A DNA stretch of 64,000 nt. Source: Plantago ovata (taxonomy: Eukaryota; Streptophyta; Magnoliopsida; Lamiales; Plantaginaceae). The stretch spans positions 53,648,738 to 53,712,737 of the forward strand of contig CM051455.1 in the NCBI GenBank assembly GCA_028274465.1, read 5' to 3'. Both the position numbers and the translations under genes were made by a program. Below the pieces are notes generated by a model. It saw only the letters and a program-made list of their open reading frames with translations, made no database searches and was not told the DNA's origin. Shown piece after piece: positions 11,843 through 23,544 of the stretch. Position 1 is the stretch's first letter. Each line of letters begins with the position of its first letter.

Positions 11843-11891
11843 TATTATTATTATTATTATTATTACTTTTTTTTTTTTTTTTTTTTTTTTT
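11843..11891. repeat. (TTA)n and poly-T tail of copy B
   Basis: About eight TTA units followed by about 24 T. It is either the element's 3' tail or the TTA-rich target it entered. Confidence 0.85.
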
Positions 11892-12480
11892 GCATTCTAC
11901 TCACCTTTACTTTTTTTTACATAGTACTCATTTTATATTTTATATCTCTACAGTTTAAAAAAAAATAAAAAATAACTTTAAGCGTACATGCACAATAAAA
12001 TTTATTAATTATTTATTAGTAATTTTTTTATTTAGAATTATAAAAATGAAAATGATATAAGTACATATAAACATCAACATTAATATATATATATTTTTGG
12101 TGAAATACTAAATTTCAGTAATTAATTAGGACTCATAGTAATATATTAGGAAATTAGAAACACATGTCTTTTTTGAAGATACAATTGCTCTGATACTATA
12201 ATTCGTGATCTGGATATATCAATAGCCTTCAGTTATATATAGTACTCATAATAATGATAAAATGTGTAATAAAATTATATTATGAGAATTAAGGTCTATA
12301 TTTTCATAATATAATTCCGTTAAATTTTTTATCATTATGATTTAAGAGTAATATGTAATCAAAGTTAAACACTATTGATGGGTCAAAATCAAAATGAGAA
12401 ATTAACTATTGATAGATGGAGAGAGTATTTGAAAACTCTAAAACTCAAACATTCCAACTCTGACATCAAAGTTAAATTCC
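11892..12480. other. Intergenic, no gene seen
   Basis: AT-rich. The right-hand part (about 12350-12428), read on the minus strand, starts TACTCTCTCCATCTATCAAT and continues with TTTTGATTTTGACCCATCAA, resembling a MITE terminus and the motif at the window's left edge. A convincing opposite end was not found. Confidence 0.35.
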
Positions 12481-12485
12481 ACCAT

Positions 12486-12900
12486 TTGGGACTAAATTAA
12501 GCTATCATGTGGAACTCAATCGCCGCCCCCACAATCGCCTCCACCGCTTCCACTTCCATCGCCACCCCATCCACCGCTTCCACTTCCACTGCCACCCTAT
12601 CCACCCCATCCACCGCCACCGTCGTCACATCCACCACTACCATCACATCGATAATGACTTCCATCACCCTAGTATCTCCAACACTAATTGGCATAACAAT
12701 ATCATCATCACAAACTCTTCTCTTGTCATTTTTATTATCAGTCACAGGCACAGTACCATCGTCCCTAAAACAACCATGTTTAGGACATTGGCATTTAAGC
12801 CCATGTTGCCACTCTTTTCTTCTCGTCGATTGACTTTTCTTTTCTGAAGGTTCCGGGTCCGGTCGGAACGGGAGATGGCCATTTGCTTGCCTATCAGTTA
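12486..12900 (-). pseudogene. Gly-rich / Cys-containing protein fragment
   Basis: On the minus strand one frame reads WQHGLKCQCPKHGCFRDDGT then VPVTDNKNDKRRVCDDDIV. The adjacent frame becomes strongly glycine-rich toward the end: GGWGG, GSGSGSGGWGGDGSGSGGGD, CGGGD, stop (down to ~12525). Joining the two needs a frame change, and one stop interrupts the Gly-rich part. GC content is higher than around it, and the opposite strand shows only the Ser/Thr-rich or His-rich shadow of the repeats. It could be a decayed gene for a secreted or nuclear Gly-rich protein. I do not recognise the family. Confidence 0.35.
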
Positions 12901-14521
12901 AAATATATTATAATAACGAACAAAATCTATAAAATAAAAATATACAATAATTTTATTTTTTTTAACGGAAAAATTTACAAAAATTAACACCAATATATAA
13001 CAACATATCTTACATATTGATTCATCCTATATCTTCAGCCTACAATTAGTTGTTCTACAAGTCTACCGTTATCATATATGTTTTCCATTATTCTTANNNN
13101 NNNNNNNNNNNNNNNNNNNNNNNNNNNNNNNNNNNNNNNNNNNNNNNNNNNNNNNNNNNNNNNNNNNNNNNNNNNNNNNNNNNNNNNNNNNNNNNNATCA
13201 TATATATTTTTCCATTATTCCTTATTTGGGTAAAATTACAGTAATATAAAGTTTTAACAAGGGTTTACCAACATATAATTGCTGCTTGAAGTCGCAGCTA
13301 GGTAGTGATATGGGCAAATTAATATGAATCATGCACTGACGACACAATATACAAAACTGTGCAATTGAGATTGAAGGAGGGTGTACACATTTGATACGTA
13401 CATTACAATGAATTTATTTCTACAATTGAGGGAGGGACAGATTAGACAATAATGGAGAGCATTGGTCATATAGACATGTAATCAACCTGGCAATTGACGG
13501 GCATAAGCAGGCAGCGACGAGAAAAGTAGCCTTAGTTTCATAACTCCAAGCCGTACGATAATTAAACCACAGATCGATGGTGTTCACCGGAATGGGATAA
13601 ATAGAGATTCAGAATACTAAATATTAAGGATTTTTCACAACAACCATAGGCAATTAGATTTCACAAGGATAGGACAAACAAGGAGAAAAAAAACAAATAC
13701 TAGAGAGAGAAAGGGTTGGAAGATTATGAAACTGGTGAGACATGTAGAGCACACCTAGAAAAGAGGAATTTTTTTTAGTAGGTAGTAGATTATATTTAAT
13801 AAATTTTTTATTGGCATACGGTTAAATATTTTGTTGTAGTGACTAGTGAGGATTGAAGAGTGACAAGGCCGATTCGGCAACAATTTCCTTGGCCAATTAA
13901 ATCCCACAACTTCAATCTAATTAGAAGTTCAATCTAATTAGAGTTGTTTCTTTTCCTTTCCTGATTTTATTAACAATGCGTTACTCCAGAATTAATAAAG
14001 AGCAACAAAAATTCAATATCTTATTTTGGTGCAATAATTATTGTTATGTTCTTTTTCATAAATATAATACTCTCTCTGCAACTTTCAACTTGTAAAAAAA
14101 AAAAAAAAAATCTTGTAAAAAAATGGAGGATGTATGATGGTATCCGAACTGCGTTTACTCATTTTCGTTTTCTACCAACCGTTTGCTTTAATTTTATAGT
14201 TAAAAAAAAGTTATATCTATAACATCATGCTTTTTAAATTTGGCACACGGATTAACGTAAACTTTTATTTCACCCCTGAATTAGATTCTATACCTATGCA
14301 TGTTATCATGCTATCGACGTGAGCTACAAGTTAATTTTCCTGTGTATCAAGAAATGTTCCGGAAATTTAGAATTTGAACTTTTCATCAAAAGGTATATAT
14401 ATTTCAACTAGATTGGACAATTGGTGTAAACGGTCGTCGGGTGAACGTGTTAATACGCGGTATTTTAAAAAAAACTTAACCAATCAATTATATAGTCGAG
14501 GGTTGTAACTGAGAATTATAA
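12901..14521. other. Intergenic with assembly gap, no gene seen
   Basis: AT-rich and non-coding. Contains the gap at 13097-13196 and a poly-A tract at about 14094-14110. Open frames crossing the Ns are artefacts. Confidence 0.6.
13097..13196. other. Assembly gap (100 N)
   Basis: Exactly 100 Ns, the conventional placeholder for a gap of unknown size. Similar ATATAT..TTTTCCATTATTC words on both sides suggest a collapsed or unresolved repeat. Confidence 0.98.
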
Positions 14522-14747
14522 TCTATCTATATTCATTAAAGAAGGAATATTTCTAAGTCTCTCCTTCAGCCAGGTGTCTATTTTGATTGGTCGGAAATTC
14601 TACTTATTCCACTTGTCATGAAATCACTAATCGTTCCTCCTGCCTACTCATCTACTACACAGCGTCTAAAGAATGCATTATTCGTCCAAAACGGTATTCC
14701 TCCTGTCGATCTGTGTAGAGCCGATCAAGATCAAGTACTGCAAAAGC

Positions 14748-15083
14748 ATGAAGCCATACCCACCTTGGATCTATTTTCTAGGTACATATAGTAAAGTACT
14801 TTTCTATTCAGCTTTCTGTATATTCGGCAACTATCACGATCCAAATTGATTAATTTCAGAGCTCTCTTGCTCAGGCGTTTCCGTGATGTTTCAAAACGAT
14901 CCTGAAGGGGTTTATGTGGAACAATACATCTTGATGCGGGACCTTAAGAAATTGCAAGGCACTCTATCGATGGAATGCGCATGGGCTACAGTTGAGAATT
15001 TAGTTGTACATTTAGCACATCAAATGAGGTGCAAAAGAATAATTATATTTCATAGACCACAACAACAGTATTTTCCTAAAAAC
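14748..15083 (+). pseudogene. Small ORF of unknown function, split by LTR element
   Basis: A frame beginning around MKPYPPWIYFL (14748) can be read across a possible GT-AG intron (14782-14859) into ELSCSGVSVMFQNDPEGVYV and on through MECAWATVENLVVHLAHQM to PQQQYFPKN, where an LTR element is inserted at its AAAAC target. The same frame continues in the flank beyond the insertion (23022-23099: FSFRTQHMKTIDLKY ... stop). It lies just inside the Helitron 5' end, so it may be a captured gene fragment. I do not recognise it, and chance openness is possible. Confidence 0.35.
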
Positions 15084-15321
15084 TGTTGGAAATTTATATT
15101 TCAAAATATTTTTATTAAATATCACCGCAATCTAAAAATAGTTATCTGTCAAATTTGGACTTGGCATTAGAGATATTGAACTTTAATCCTAATTTTAGAA
15201 ACTAAAACTGTCAAAGTTTGTTATTTAACAAACCGACAACCTGCTTAGTCTCTTTACTGGGTTTTTTACTCCATCTAAATCCTTGCCGGCATTTGCTATA
15301 AAATGTCAATATATGTTCTCA

Positions 15322-18300
15322 TCTATCTTCTATATAATATATAAAAACAGAGTTTCCATTCTAAAAATATCATCTAATCAGAATGCTTTAATCCACGTGG
15401 CATTTTCTCAATTATTTTGATAAAAATTCAATTTAATACCCTATCTAAAGTAATTATTAGTTATTTTAATTTTTTTATTTGAATTAAACTATTTTATTCA
15501 ACCCTAATTCTACATTCCTAAATATAGTCAATCCTTTCACTCACCTAAAAAATAAATCTTCTATCTACCATATGGTAGGTCTATCTACCGAAATAAATTA
15601 GAATTACAATAATATTCGATTTAATTATGGTACCATATAAACTTTAATCAATAAAAATTATTTTAGAAAATAGTTATTTATTATTTAATACTACCACCAT
15701 CCTGTATAAGTTTATCATTTGATTTGTATGGGTAAAACTCATTCCAGGTACTCCGGAATGCCCCCTGCCCAATTTAGGTACTCCAGAGTGCAACCCTGTT
15801 CAATTTAGATACTTTCTAATTCAACAGGAAAAATGTGAACAATACAAGCATGTGACACCCACTAACCTGTCGGGCCAAAATTCTCAAGACAATAGGAAAA
15901 ATTGTCATGTCTTATACAATGCATTAAAATCCCAGTTTGGTACTCCAAAGTACCAAAAAGTGTACATAGCACCCGCCCATTTTTCATGTTTGCTTTGCAT
16001 TTTGTATTCTTATTTTATTCACTATTTTCGATATGTTGGATGTGTGATTACCATACTTGAATTATTTAATTTTTTATCGTTAAATTGAAAATGTATCAAA
16101 ATTGGCAACGTGTTACAATAAGGTACATAAATTGGACACAGACGCTCTCTAGAGTACCAAAAATAGATTTTATTCGAATATTATGAGTGAAAGTATGAGA
16201 TGTTGATTATTGATTGGAAGAGAGAAAGTTGGGAAATAAAGAGAGAAAAATGAAACCTCTAGAGAGAGGGAAAATGAGAGGAAAAAAACGAGAGGTCTCT
16301 CAAAATGTGAACAGTATTCGGGGCCTCTATAACTGAAACCCAAATGTGTGGTCAATTATAGACGTCGAGAGGCCTCTATAGTCTAAATCCAAATATGTTG
16401 TAGGAATTTTGTTGAATGACTATTAACTCCAATATTTGTACGGATTTAAGAAAAATAGAGTGAAGGTGATATAGTGTCTATGTCAAGTTCATGGTCACGG
16501 TACAAATGAAAGACATTCATGTGGATGACATTATACTCAGTCTTAACTATGCCGAAATAATTTATAATAGTGGATGGGTTTGTGTTCCATAATAATTAAA
16601 ATAATAATTGCATTTGATGGGACTACATGTAGACTATCTATCCATAATAAGTGTATACTGGCTATATCCTATTTTGAAATTCAACAGATTAAGGGTTTTG
16701 TTGAATGAGAATTGAAGTCCAACATTGGAACGCATTTGAGAAAAATAGGGTGAACGTGATATGGGATCTATGGCAAGTTCTTGATCACGGGGCAATTGAA
16801 AGACATTCATGTGGATGTCATTATACCCAGTCTTAAAAACAATGAATGTGTTCGAATGGTGTACTCATGTGATAATTTACAATAACAATTACAATAGATA
16901 TTACTACCCTATAGGCTATCTATCTATAATAAGTGTATTCTTGCTTATCCTATTTTGGAGTTCAACATATTAGGGGTTTTGTGGAATGACTATTGAACTC
17001 CAATATTGGAACTCATTCAATTTGAGGAAAATAGAGCGAAGGTGATATATGATCCATGACAAGTTCATTGTCACGGGGAAAATGAAAGACATTCATGTGG
17101 AAGACATATTACTCAATCTTAATTATGCCGAAATAATTTATAATAGTGGATGGGTTTGATTGTGTTCCATAATAACTATAATAATGATTGCATTTGATGT
17201 GACTACCATGTAGACTATCTATCCATATAAGTGTATATTGACTTTATTATATTTTGAAATTCAAGAGATTAAGAGTTTTGTTGAATGAGAGTTCAAATTC
17301 AATATTCAACAAATTTGAGGAAATTAGGGTGAACGTGATATAAATTCTATGGCAAGTTCATGATCATTGGGCAAATGAAAGACATTCATGTGGATGACAC
17401 TATACTCAGTCTTAATTATGCTGAAATAATTTATAATAGTGGATGGGTTTGTGTTCCATAATAATTAAAATAATAATTGTGTTTGATGGAACTACATGTA
17501 GGTTATCCATCCATAATAAGTGTATACTGGATTTATCCTATATTGAAATTCAAGAGATTAAGGGTTTTGATGAATGAGAATTGAAGTCCAATATCGGAAC
17601 GCATTTGAGAAAAATAGGGTGAACGTGATATGAGATCTATGACAAGTTCTTGATCACGGGGCAATTGAAAGACATTCATGTGGATGTCATTATACTCAGT
17701 CTTAAAAACAATGGATGTGTTCATTGGTGTACTCATAAGATAATTTACAATAACAATCACAATAGATGGTACTACCCTGTAGGCTATCTATCTATAATAA
17801 GTGTATTCTTATCTTATTTTGAAGTTCAACATATTAGGGGTTTTGTTGAATGACTATTGAACTCCAATATTGGAACCCATTCAATTTGAGAAAAATAGAG
17901 CGAAGGTGATATAGGATCCATGACAAGTTCATGGTCACGGGGAAAATGAAAGACATTCATGGGGATGACATTATACTCGGTCTTAATTATGTCGAAATAA
18001 TTTATAATAGTGGATGGTTTGATTGTGTTCCATATAATTAAAATAATGATTGCATTTGATGCAACTACCATGTAGACTATCTATCCATATAAGTGTATAT
18101 TGGTTTTATCCTATTTTAAATTCAAGAGATTAAGGGTTTTGCTGAATGAGAGTTGAAATCCAATATTGAAACGTATTTGAGGAAATTAGGGTGAACGTGA
18201 TATAAAATCTATGGCAAGTTCATGATCACGGGGCAAATGAAAGACATTCATGTGGATGACATTATACTCAGTCTTAATTATGCTGAAATAGTGGATGTGT

Positions 18301-19058
18301 TTGATTGTTGTACTCATGTGATAATTATTTCCAATAACAATCACAATAGATGGGAATACCCAGTAGGTTCTCTATCTATAATAAGTGTATTCTTGCTTAT
18401 CCTATTTTGAAGTACAACATATTAAGGGTTTTGTTGAATGGCTATTGAACTCCAATATTGGAACCCATTTAATTTGAGGAAAATAGAGGAAGGTGATATA
18501 GGATCCATGACAAGTTCATGGTCACAGGAAAATGAAAGACATTCATGTGGATGACATTATACTCAGTATTAATTATGACACATGAATATTATGCATGTAC
18601 ATGTTAAGTTTGAAGATGAAAAAATACATCATGTTAAGTATTTTGTAAATTCAACATTTTTTTATGGTAAAGGTGGAGTATTGACCATGCTCATAGGGCA
18701 AAGGAAAGACATTCATATCGAAATAGCATAGTCCCGATGGTTATTGGATGTCGATAATAGTACTAATGCCAATGAAAATGATAATTGAGTGATATTAAAT
18801 TTCCACATGACATTCTAATTCAATGAAAAATACATCCTATTAAGTTTTTGGATACTATAAGATGTTTCAAGTAAGAGTTGGTGCGTGGTAATGATTATAA
18901 GAAACATAGACCAAGTAGAGAGATAAACAATTGTGTAACAAATACATATGAGCGATATCTTTCTTTATTTGTAGTTCGACACAATCAAACTTATATAGTA
19001 ACAAGTGTGCGCACAACTTTTTATGCCCCGTCGAGTACTCGACGGGTTAATTAACTAG
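15322..19058 (+). mobile_element. Non-autonomous Helitron inside an LTR
   Basis: 3737 bp starting TCTATCTTCTATATAATATA and ending with a perfect 20-bp palindrome CCCGTCGAGTACTCGACGGG, then TTAATTAACTAG. The LTR copy at 21824-23016 provides the pre-insertion sequence: GTTCTCA|TTATTTG, so the element sits exactly between A and T with no duplication, the defining Helitron outcome. No Rep/helicase coding. Inside are eight ~290-bp tandem repeats. The matched empty site makes this the best-supported Helitron in the window. Confidence 0.92.
16385..18600 (+). repeat. ~290-bp tandem array (8 copies)
   Basis: The word GACATTCATGTGGA recurs at about 16512, 16802, 17088, 17381, 17671, 17952, 18243 and 18538, intervals 281-295 bp. 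A ninth, degenerate copy is near 18702. Each unit also carries GTTTTGTTGAATGA, CTCCAATATTGGAAC, GAAGGTGATAT and CATCCATAATAAGTGTAT-like words. Units alternate between two versions (for example AATTTATAATAGTGGATGGG versus ATGGTGTACTCATGTGATAA), suggesting a dimeric higher-order period near 580 bp. No coding frame. Confidence 0.92.
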
Positions 19059-19336
19059 TTATTTGATGATAGACGATTACTTTTATCTCTAAAAACAAAA
19101 ACTCTTCTTAAGCACTTGTTCTTTATTTTTCTTGAAATATTATTTACTCGGGCTAAAACATTTTATTTCTACTGAGTCAATGATATCCGGTTTATAAACC
19201 GAAGTGTGTGTTAATCTTGGGAGGAGTCGGCCGTTAGGCGAATAATTCTTTATGAAAATGCATAATTGCATGACTCGCACTATTGGTGTTTTTTCCTAAC
19301 GTTTATTTGTTTGCATCTATACAGGTTTTTCCAACA

Positions 19337-21823
19337 ATCTAAAGGATTACTCTCCATTTTTTAATTTGATGCAAACAATTCTCTTCTGAATGAGAGGTGG
19401 AAAAGAGAAGTATGAAGTTTGGTAGCATAGCAGCCCTAAAGTCGTTTGTAGCTTAAGAGAGAATGAAATCGGTAGATATTGTGGCCAGCCAAATCCATTT
19501 CCATTGTAGAAACAGGTCCTAAATCCTAATTGATTTCATGGTATGTTTCTGGTGATTTTAGTACTATTAATTTCCTGGTATGTTTTGGAGTACGATTTCG
19601 CTATATACTTGTTGACTAGGGCTATGCATGATTGAGTTATTGGCATATGGTGAAGTCATATATATATATATACGGAGTATATATATATGATGGTTGATCT
19701 GCTATTTCTATGATTAGTGCCTTAGTAGCCGCATCCTAATATATTATCAAATGTATGTGCGTACTTTGCTCGAGTTTTTTGTTATGCTGTATGTTTTGGT
19801 CTCAAAGTATTCACGGTGTAATTTAATTAGTTGATCCATGATTTCATGATATGGTAGTACTTTAGGCCTAATCACGTGTTTAATTATCTGCGGATATTTT
19901 CGTTCATCTGGCGTTACTTTCTGTTTTGCTATTCCAAAATATGATTGGGTTAATTGCTGAATGTTTGGTTGCTTGTTGACATATTTTTATTAAAAGCATG
20001 CTCTATCATAATCTACAAAGTCTGAATTTGGAGAAAATATATGAGTATATAACAGTGTGATTTATGGAACTTTTATCTCCATGAATTTGTTATCAATGTA
20101 GGATTTTTGGTGACCAAGAACTGAAAGTTCATTGTTCCACAATTTTCATGATCTTATATATTGACAAGTTGATCTAAATGCTTAACTAATTTCAGAATGT
20201 GTTACATAGAAGTTCTTTACGGTCCTGTCTCGTCATGACTTAGAATGTTTTCTGAAAAAATTAAGATTATATTGTAGCATGTTTTATAAATGATTAAACT
20301 TGGTGATTGTTTTAAGATGATGTTGTACCTGTGAGGTTTTAGTACCAATGATCAACTTATGTGATATGTCATGTGCATCGGTGCATGTTAACGGTGTGTT
20401 GATTATATATAGTCTCCACTTGATAACTCTTAACAATTTTTTGGTGTGAGGGTACTTTATTTGTGTTTTTTTTGGTTGAAATATGATTATATGTTGATTG
20501 GTTGTGCCTGAAATAGTGTTGTTGCGCTTGTGTTTAGAAAGGTGATAAATTGTACGTGTACCTCACATGCAGTAGAGAAAAGACTTTGAACTTTAAGAAA
20601 ATGTCTTGCTTTGAACTCTAAGAAATGTCTTCCTTTCAAAGCTTTGCTTACTGTGAATTTGATATGTGACAATCTCTATGATGAAATTATGATGTTTGGG
20701 TTGTCAATATTGTGAAATTTACGAAGGTACCGTACTATCTGTTTGTAATAAAACATTACAACGATGAGAAACTATGTGAGATAAAATTCACAGGTGTTGA
20801 TGTGTCGGAGGAAGGCAAATGGAAAATCCATCATCGAAGTTTTGATTGGTGATGATGAAGTAAAGTTACTCATTAACTTCTAAGTTATTGCGTACACCAT
20901 TCGGTTTAAAACCTGATATGATCCAATACGTATATGATGTATCCATCGTATTCAAACATACAGTGATGACAAATACAGGGTTTATGTATTTACTCTTGTT
21001 GTGGGTAAAATATGTGAAAATCAGTCAAACACATTGACTATGATAATGAGTTGGGAACTTGGAATTGTTGAGTTAGTTACTAGTTAGCAATTTTTACAAT
21101 GGATGAGATGCTCTAAGTATTAAAGTCGTCTAGCTAACGACATTGGTACTTAGAAGATTATCTGGAAAGACGAATATGCATATTCATGTGGTATATATAA
21201 AGTCATAAGTGATTTTGGCCAATCATATGACTATAATATTTGGAAAGAGTTTATAAATATCGAGGGAATAGGACTTGAGCCAATCGGAAATTAACAACGA
21301 TGTGAACCCGACCTTTGTGATTGAATATCCCATGAATAAGGTTCATACGGGTAATAACAAAGTCGTTGTTAATATTGCTAGCACAATAATTGTCCTATTC
21401 TATGGTGTGAGAAGTGCTAGGTGCAAGATGGTGTGGTGATAAACAATTTTCATAATTCTTACGAGTGGTGTATAATCTGCACTATACACTTGATGAAATC
21501 ACCTATATGAATGTGGAGTGGGGCCGCTCCTATGAGATATGGCAAGTCTCTAGAGCATTCACGAACTACCAGGCACGCGCACGGCCTTAACGCGCAAACC
21601 AGTAGAAATTGTGGTGTAATGTGATTGGTAGAATTTTAATGTACAACCAAGAGTTTTAGTTCATAGAAGCTATACGCTTCACTAATTCTCTGTGCATTAT
21701 TGTCTATCATTCTAGGTCTGGTTCATAGTCTAAAAGACACCAGATTCGATGCATTTCACCCATGTTTAGCCCAAGTAAAACTTTGCTTGTACGTGTAAAA
21801 ATATTTTTGAAACGAGGGGAGAT
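19337..21823 (+). other. Internal region of the non-coding LTR element
   Basis: About 2.5 kb without a long open frame on either strand. A short TA tract lies at ~19660-19690. The right end carries the purine tract before the 3' LTR. I see no clear tRNA primer site after the 5' LTR. No gene is called. Confidence 0.6.
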
Positions 21824-23016
21824 TGTTGGAAATTTTATATTTCAAAATATTTTTATTAAATATCACCGCAATCTAAAAATAGTTAGGAAAAAATTGATCA
21901 AACCCTCCAACCTATACTACAAGTGATACATTACCCCCTAACCTATTAAATTTGAGATTTAACCCCCTCAACTATATAAAGTGTTGCAACATACCCCCTA
22001 TATAATATCTTACTATCAATTTAATATTTCCCATTCAATTTAATATTTTCTCTTCAATTAAATATTTCCGTTTGATTCCAAATTAAATATAATACATACC
22101 GAAAAAATTAATTTTGAAAATTATAATATGAAACTATACGATTTTCACTTTTATAATATAATATAATATTCAAATATTATTTTTCCGGTACAATTAATGA
22201 AAATATTATTTTTTCACTTTTATAATATAAATTGTATTGGAAAACTAAGATTTAAACTTATATTATAGAAGTAAAATCTTATATTTTTATAATATAATTT
22301 TAAAAATTATTTTTCGGTATGAATTAGGATTAATTGGAGTCAAACTGACATATTAAATTGTAGGAAAAATATTAAATTGAATGAAAAATATTAAATTAAA
22401 CGGAAAATATTATATAGGGGGTATGTCGTAACACTTTAAATAGACGAGGGAGTTAAGTATCAAACTTAATAGGTTAGGGGTAATGTCTCAATTGTAGTAA
22501 AGTTCAGGGGGTTTGATCAATTTTATCCAAATAGTTATCTATCAAATTTGGACTTTGGCATTAGAGATGTTGTTCTTATCTTCCGGTTATTGAGCTTTAA
22601 TCCTAATTTTAGAAACTTAAAACTGTCAAAGTTTGTTATTTAACAAACCGAAAACTTGCTTAGTCTCTTTACTGGGTTTTTTGACTCCATCTAAATCCTT
22701 GCCAGCATTTGCTATAAAATGTCAATATATGTTCTCATTATTTGATGATAGACGATTACTTTTATCTCTAAAAAAAAACTTTTCTTAAGCATTTGTTCTT
22801 TATTTTTCTTGAAATATTATTTACTCAGGCTAAAACATTTTATTTCTACTGAGTCAATGATATCCGGTTTATAAACCGAAGAGTGCGTTTAATCCTGGGA
22901 GGAGTTCGACCATTAGGCGAATAGTCCTTTAGGAAAAATGCGTAATTGCATGAATCGCACTATTGGTATTTTTTCCTAACGTTTATTTGTTTGCATCTAT
23001 ACAGGTTTTTCCAACA
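21824..23016 (+). repeat. 3' LTR, interrupted by a MITE
   Basis: Begins TGTTGGAAATTTTAT right after the purine tract and ends TTTTTCCAACA before the AAAAC duplication. It carries the 643-bp MITE at 21886-22528. Confidence 0.88.
21886..22528. mobile_element. Mutator-type MITE
   Basis: 643 bp with ~20-bp inverted ends GGAAAAAATTGATCAAACCC and GGGTTTGATCAATTTTATCC (one mismatch) that continue more weakly inward (ACCTATT, ACCCCCTA). A perfect 9-bp target duplication AAATAGTTA (21877-21885, 22529-22537) is typical of Mutator-like elements, and the 5' LTR of the host element gives the empty site. It does not encode protein. Confidence 0.88.
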
Positions 23017-23544
23017 AAAACTTCAGTTTTAGAACCCAACACATGAAAACGATTGACCTTAAATACAGCATAAATGAAGAAAATGCCGTTAACTTCTGAA
23101 AAGGAATTGTAAAAATAGAATTTTAAGAAGTTTCTTTACAGTTACGTTCCAGTTTTACTTTTACTTCTTACAAGACAAGTTCCATTTGCTAAATGAAAAT
23201 GCCTCACGGTCTTAATGAAAGAAAATCCGTCCTTGAAAATTCAAACCTAGGGAACAAGTTTCAACCTGGACTCTTCTAAATTGTTTAGTCTCTCAGTTAT
23301 ACACGCAACAAATAAATCATATAATGTAAACTTTCACAAACAGAGACAATAAGATCATGGTCACTACATATATATCAATGTCAAACTAAAATTGTGGACT
23401 ACAAAGTAATACTAGCCTAACTTCTCACAGTCCAATTTTTTATCCGCTCTGCTTATAAAATCAGAAACCAATCACAATACAAATTTCATTAAAACTACGT
23501 ACCTTACATATCAACCGGAAAACAGAGAGAGGAAAGAGAGTCTT
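23017..23544 (+). promoter_or_regulatory. Upstream region of the P450 gene
   Basis: About 520 bp between the LTR element and the P450 start. A TATA box (TTATAAAA, 23453-23460) lies ~85 bp before the ATG, a position giving a normal plant 5' UTR, with an A-rich leader holding GAGAGAGGAAAGAGAG just before the start codon. The LTR element ends ~435 bp upstream of the TATA box, so LTR sequences could influence expression. Confidence 0.55.

Larger units (their letters stand above)
15084..19336 (+). repeat. 5' LTR, interrupted by a Helitron
   Basis: LTR sequence at 15084-15321 and 19059-19336, separated by the Helitron at 15322-19058. The uninterrupted 3' LTR shows the join (GTTCTCA then TTATTTGATG) as an internal empty-site control. 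Confidence 0.88.
15084..23016 (+). mobile_element. Non-coding LTR retrotransposon (fossil)
   Basis: Bounded by two copies of an LTR that starts TGTTGGAAAT and ends TTTTCCAACA, with a perfect 5-bp target duplication AAAAC (15079-15083 and 23017-23021). A purine-rich tract (GAGGGGAGA) directly precedes the 3' LTR, giving plus orientation. The internal region (19337-21823) has no gag or pol frame, so it is a large-retrotransposon-derivative type element. Without insertions the LTRs are about 516 and 541 bp and differ by roughly 4 percent by eye, suggesting about 1-2 million years at commonly used plant rates. A Helitron interrupts the 5' LTR and a Mutator-type MITE the 3' LTR. Confidence 0.85.

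Noticed and set aside
12507-12847. Ser/Thr-rich and His-rich plus-strand frames
   Set aside because: Both are shadows of the short-period repeats; the minus strand gives a more protein-like Gly-rich reading, itself only weakly supported.
13050-13244. Open frame crossing 100 N
   Set aside because: Frames across Ns are meaningless; the same applies at 45738-45923.
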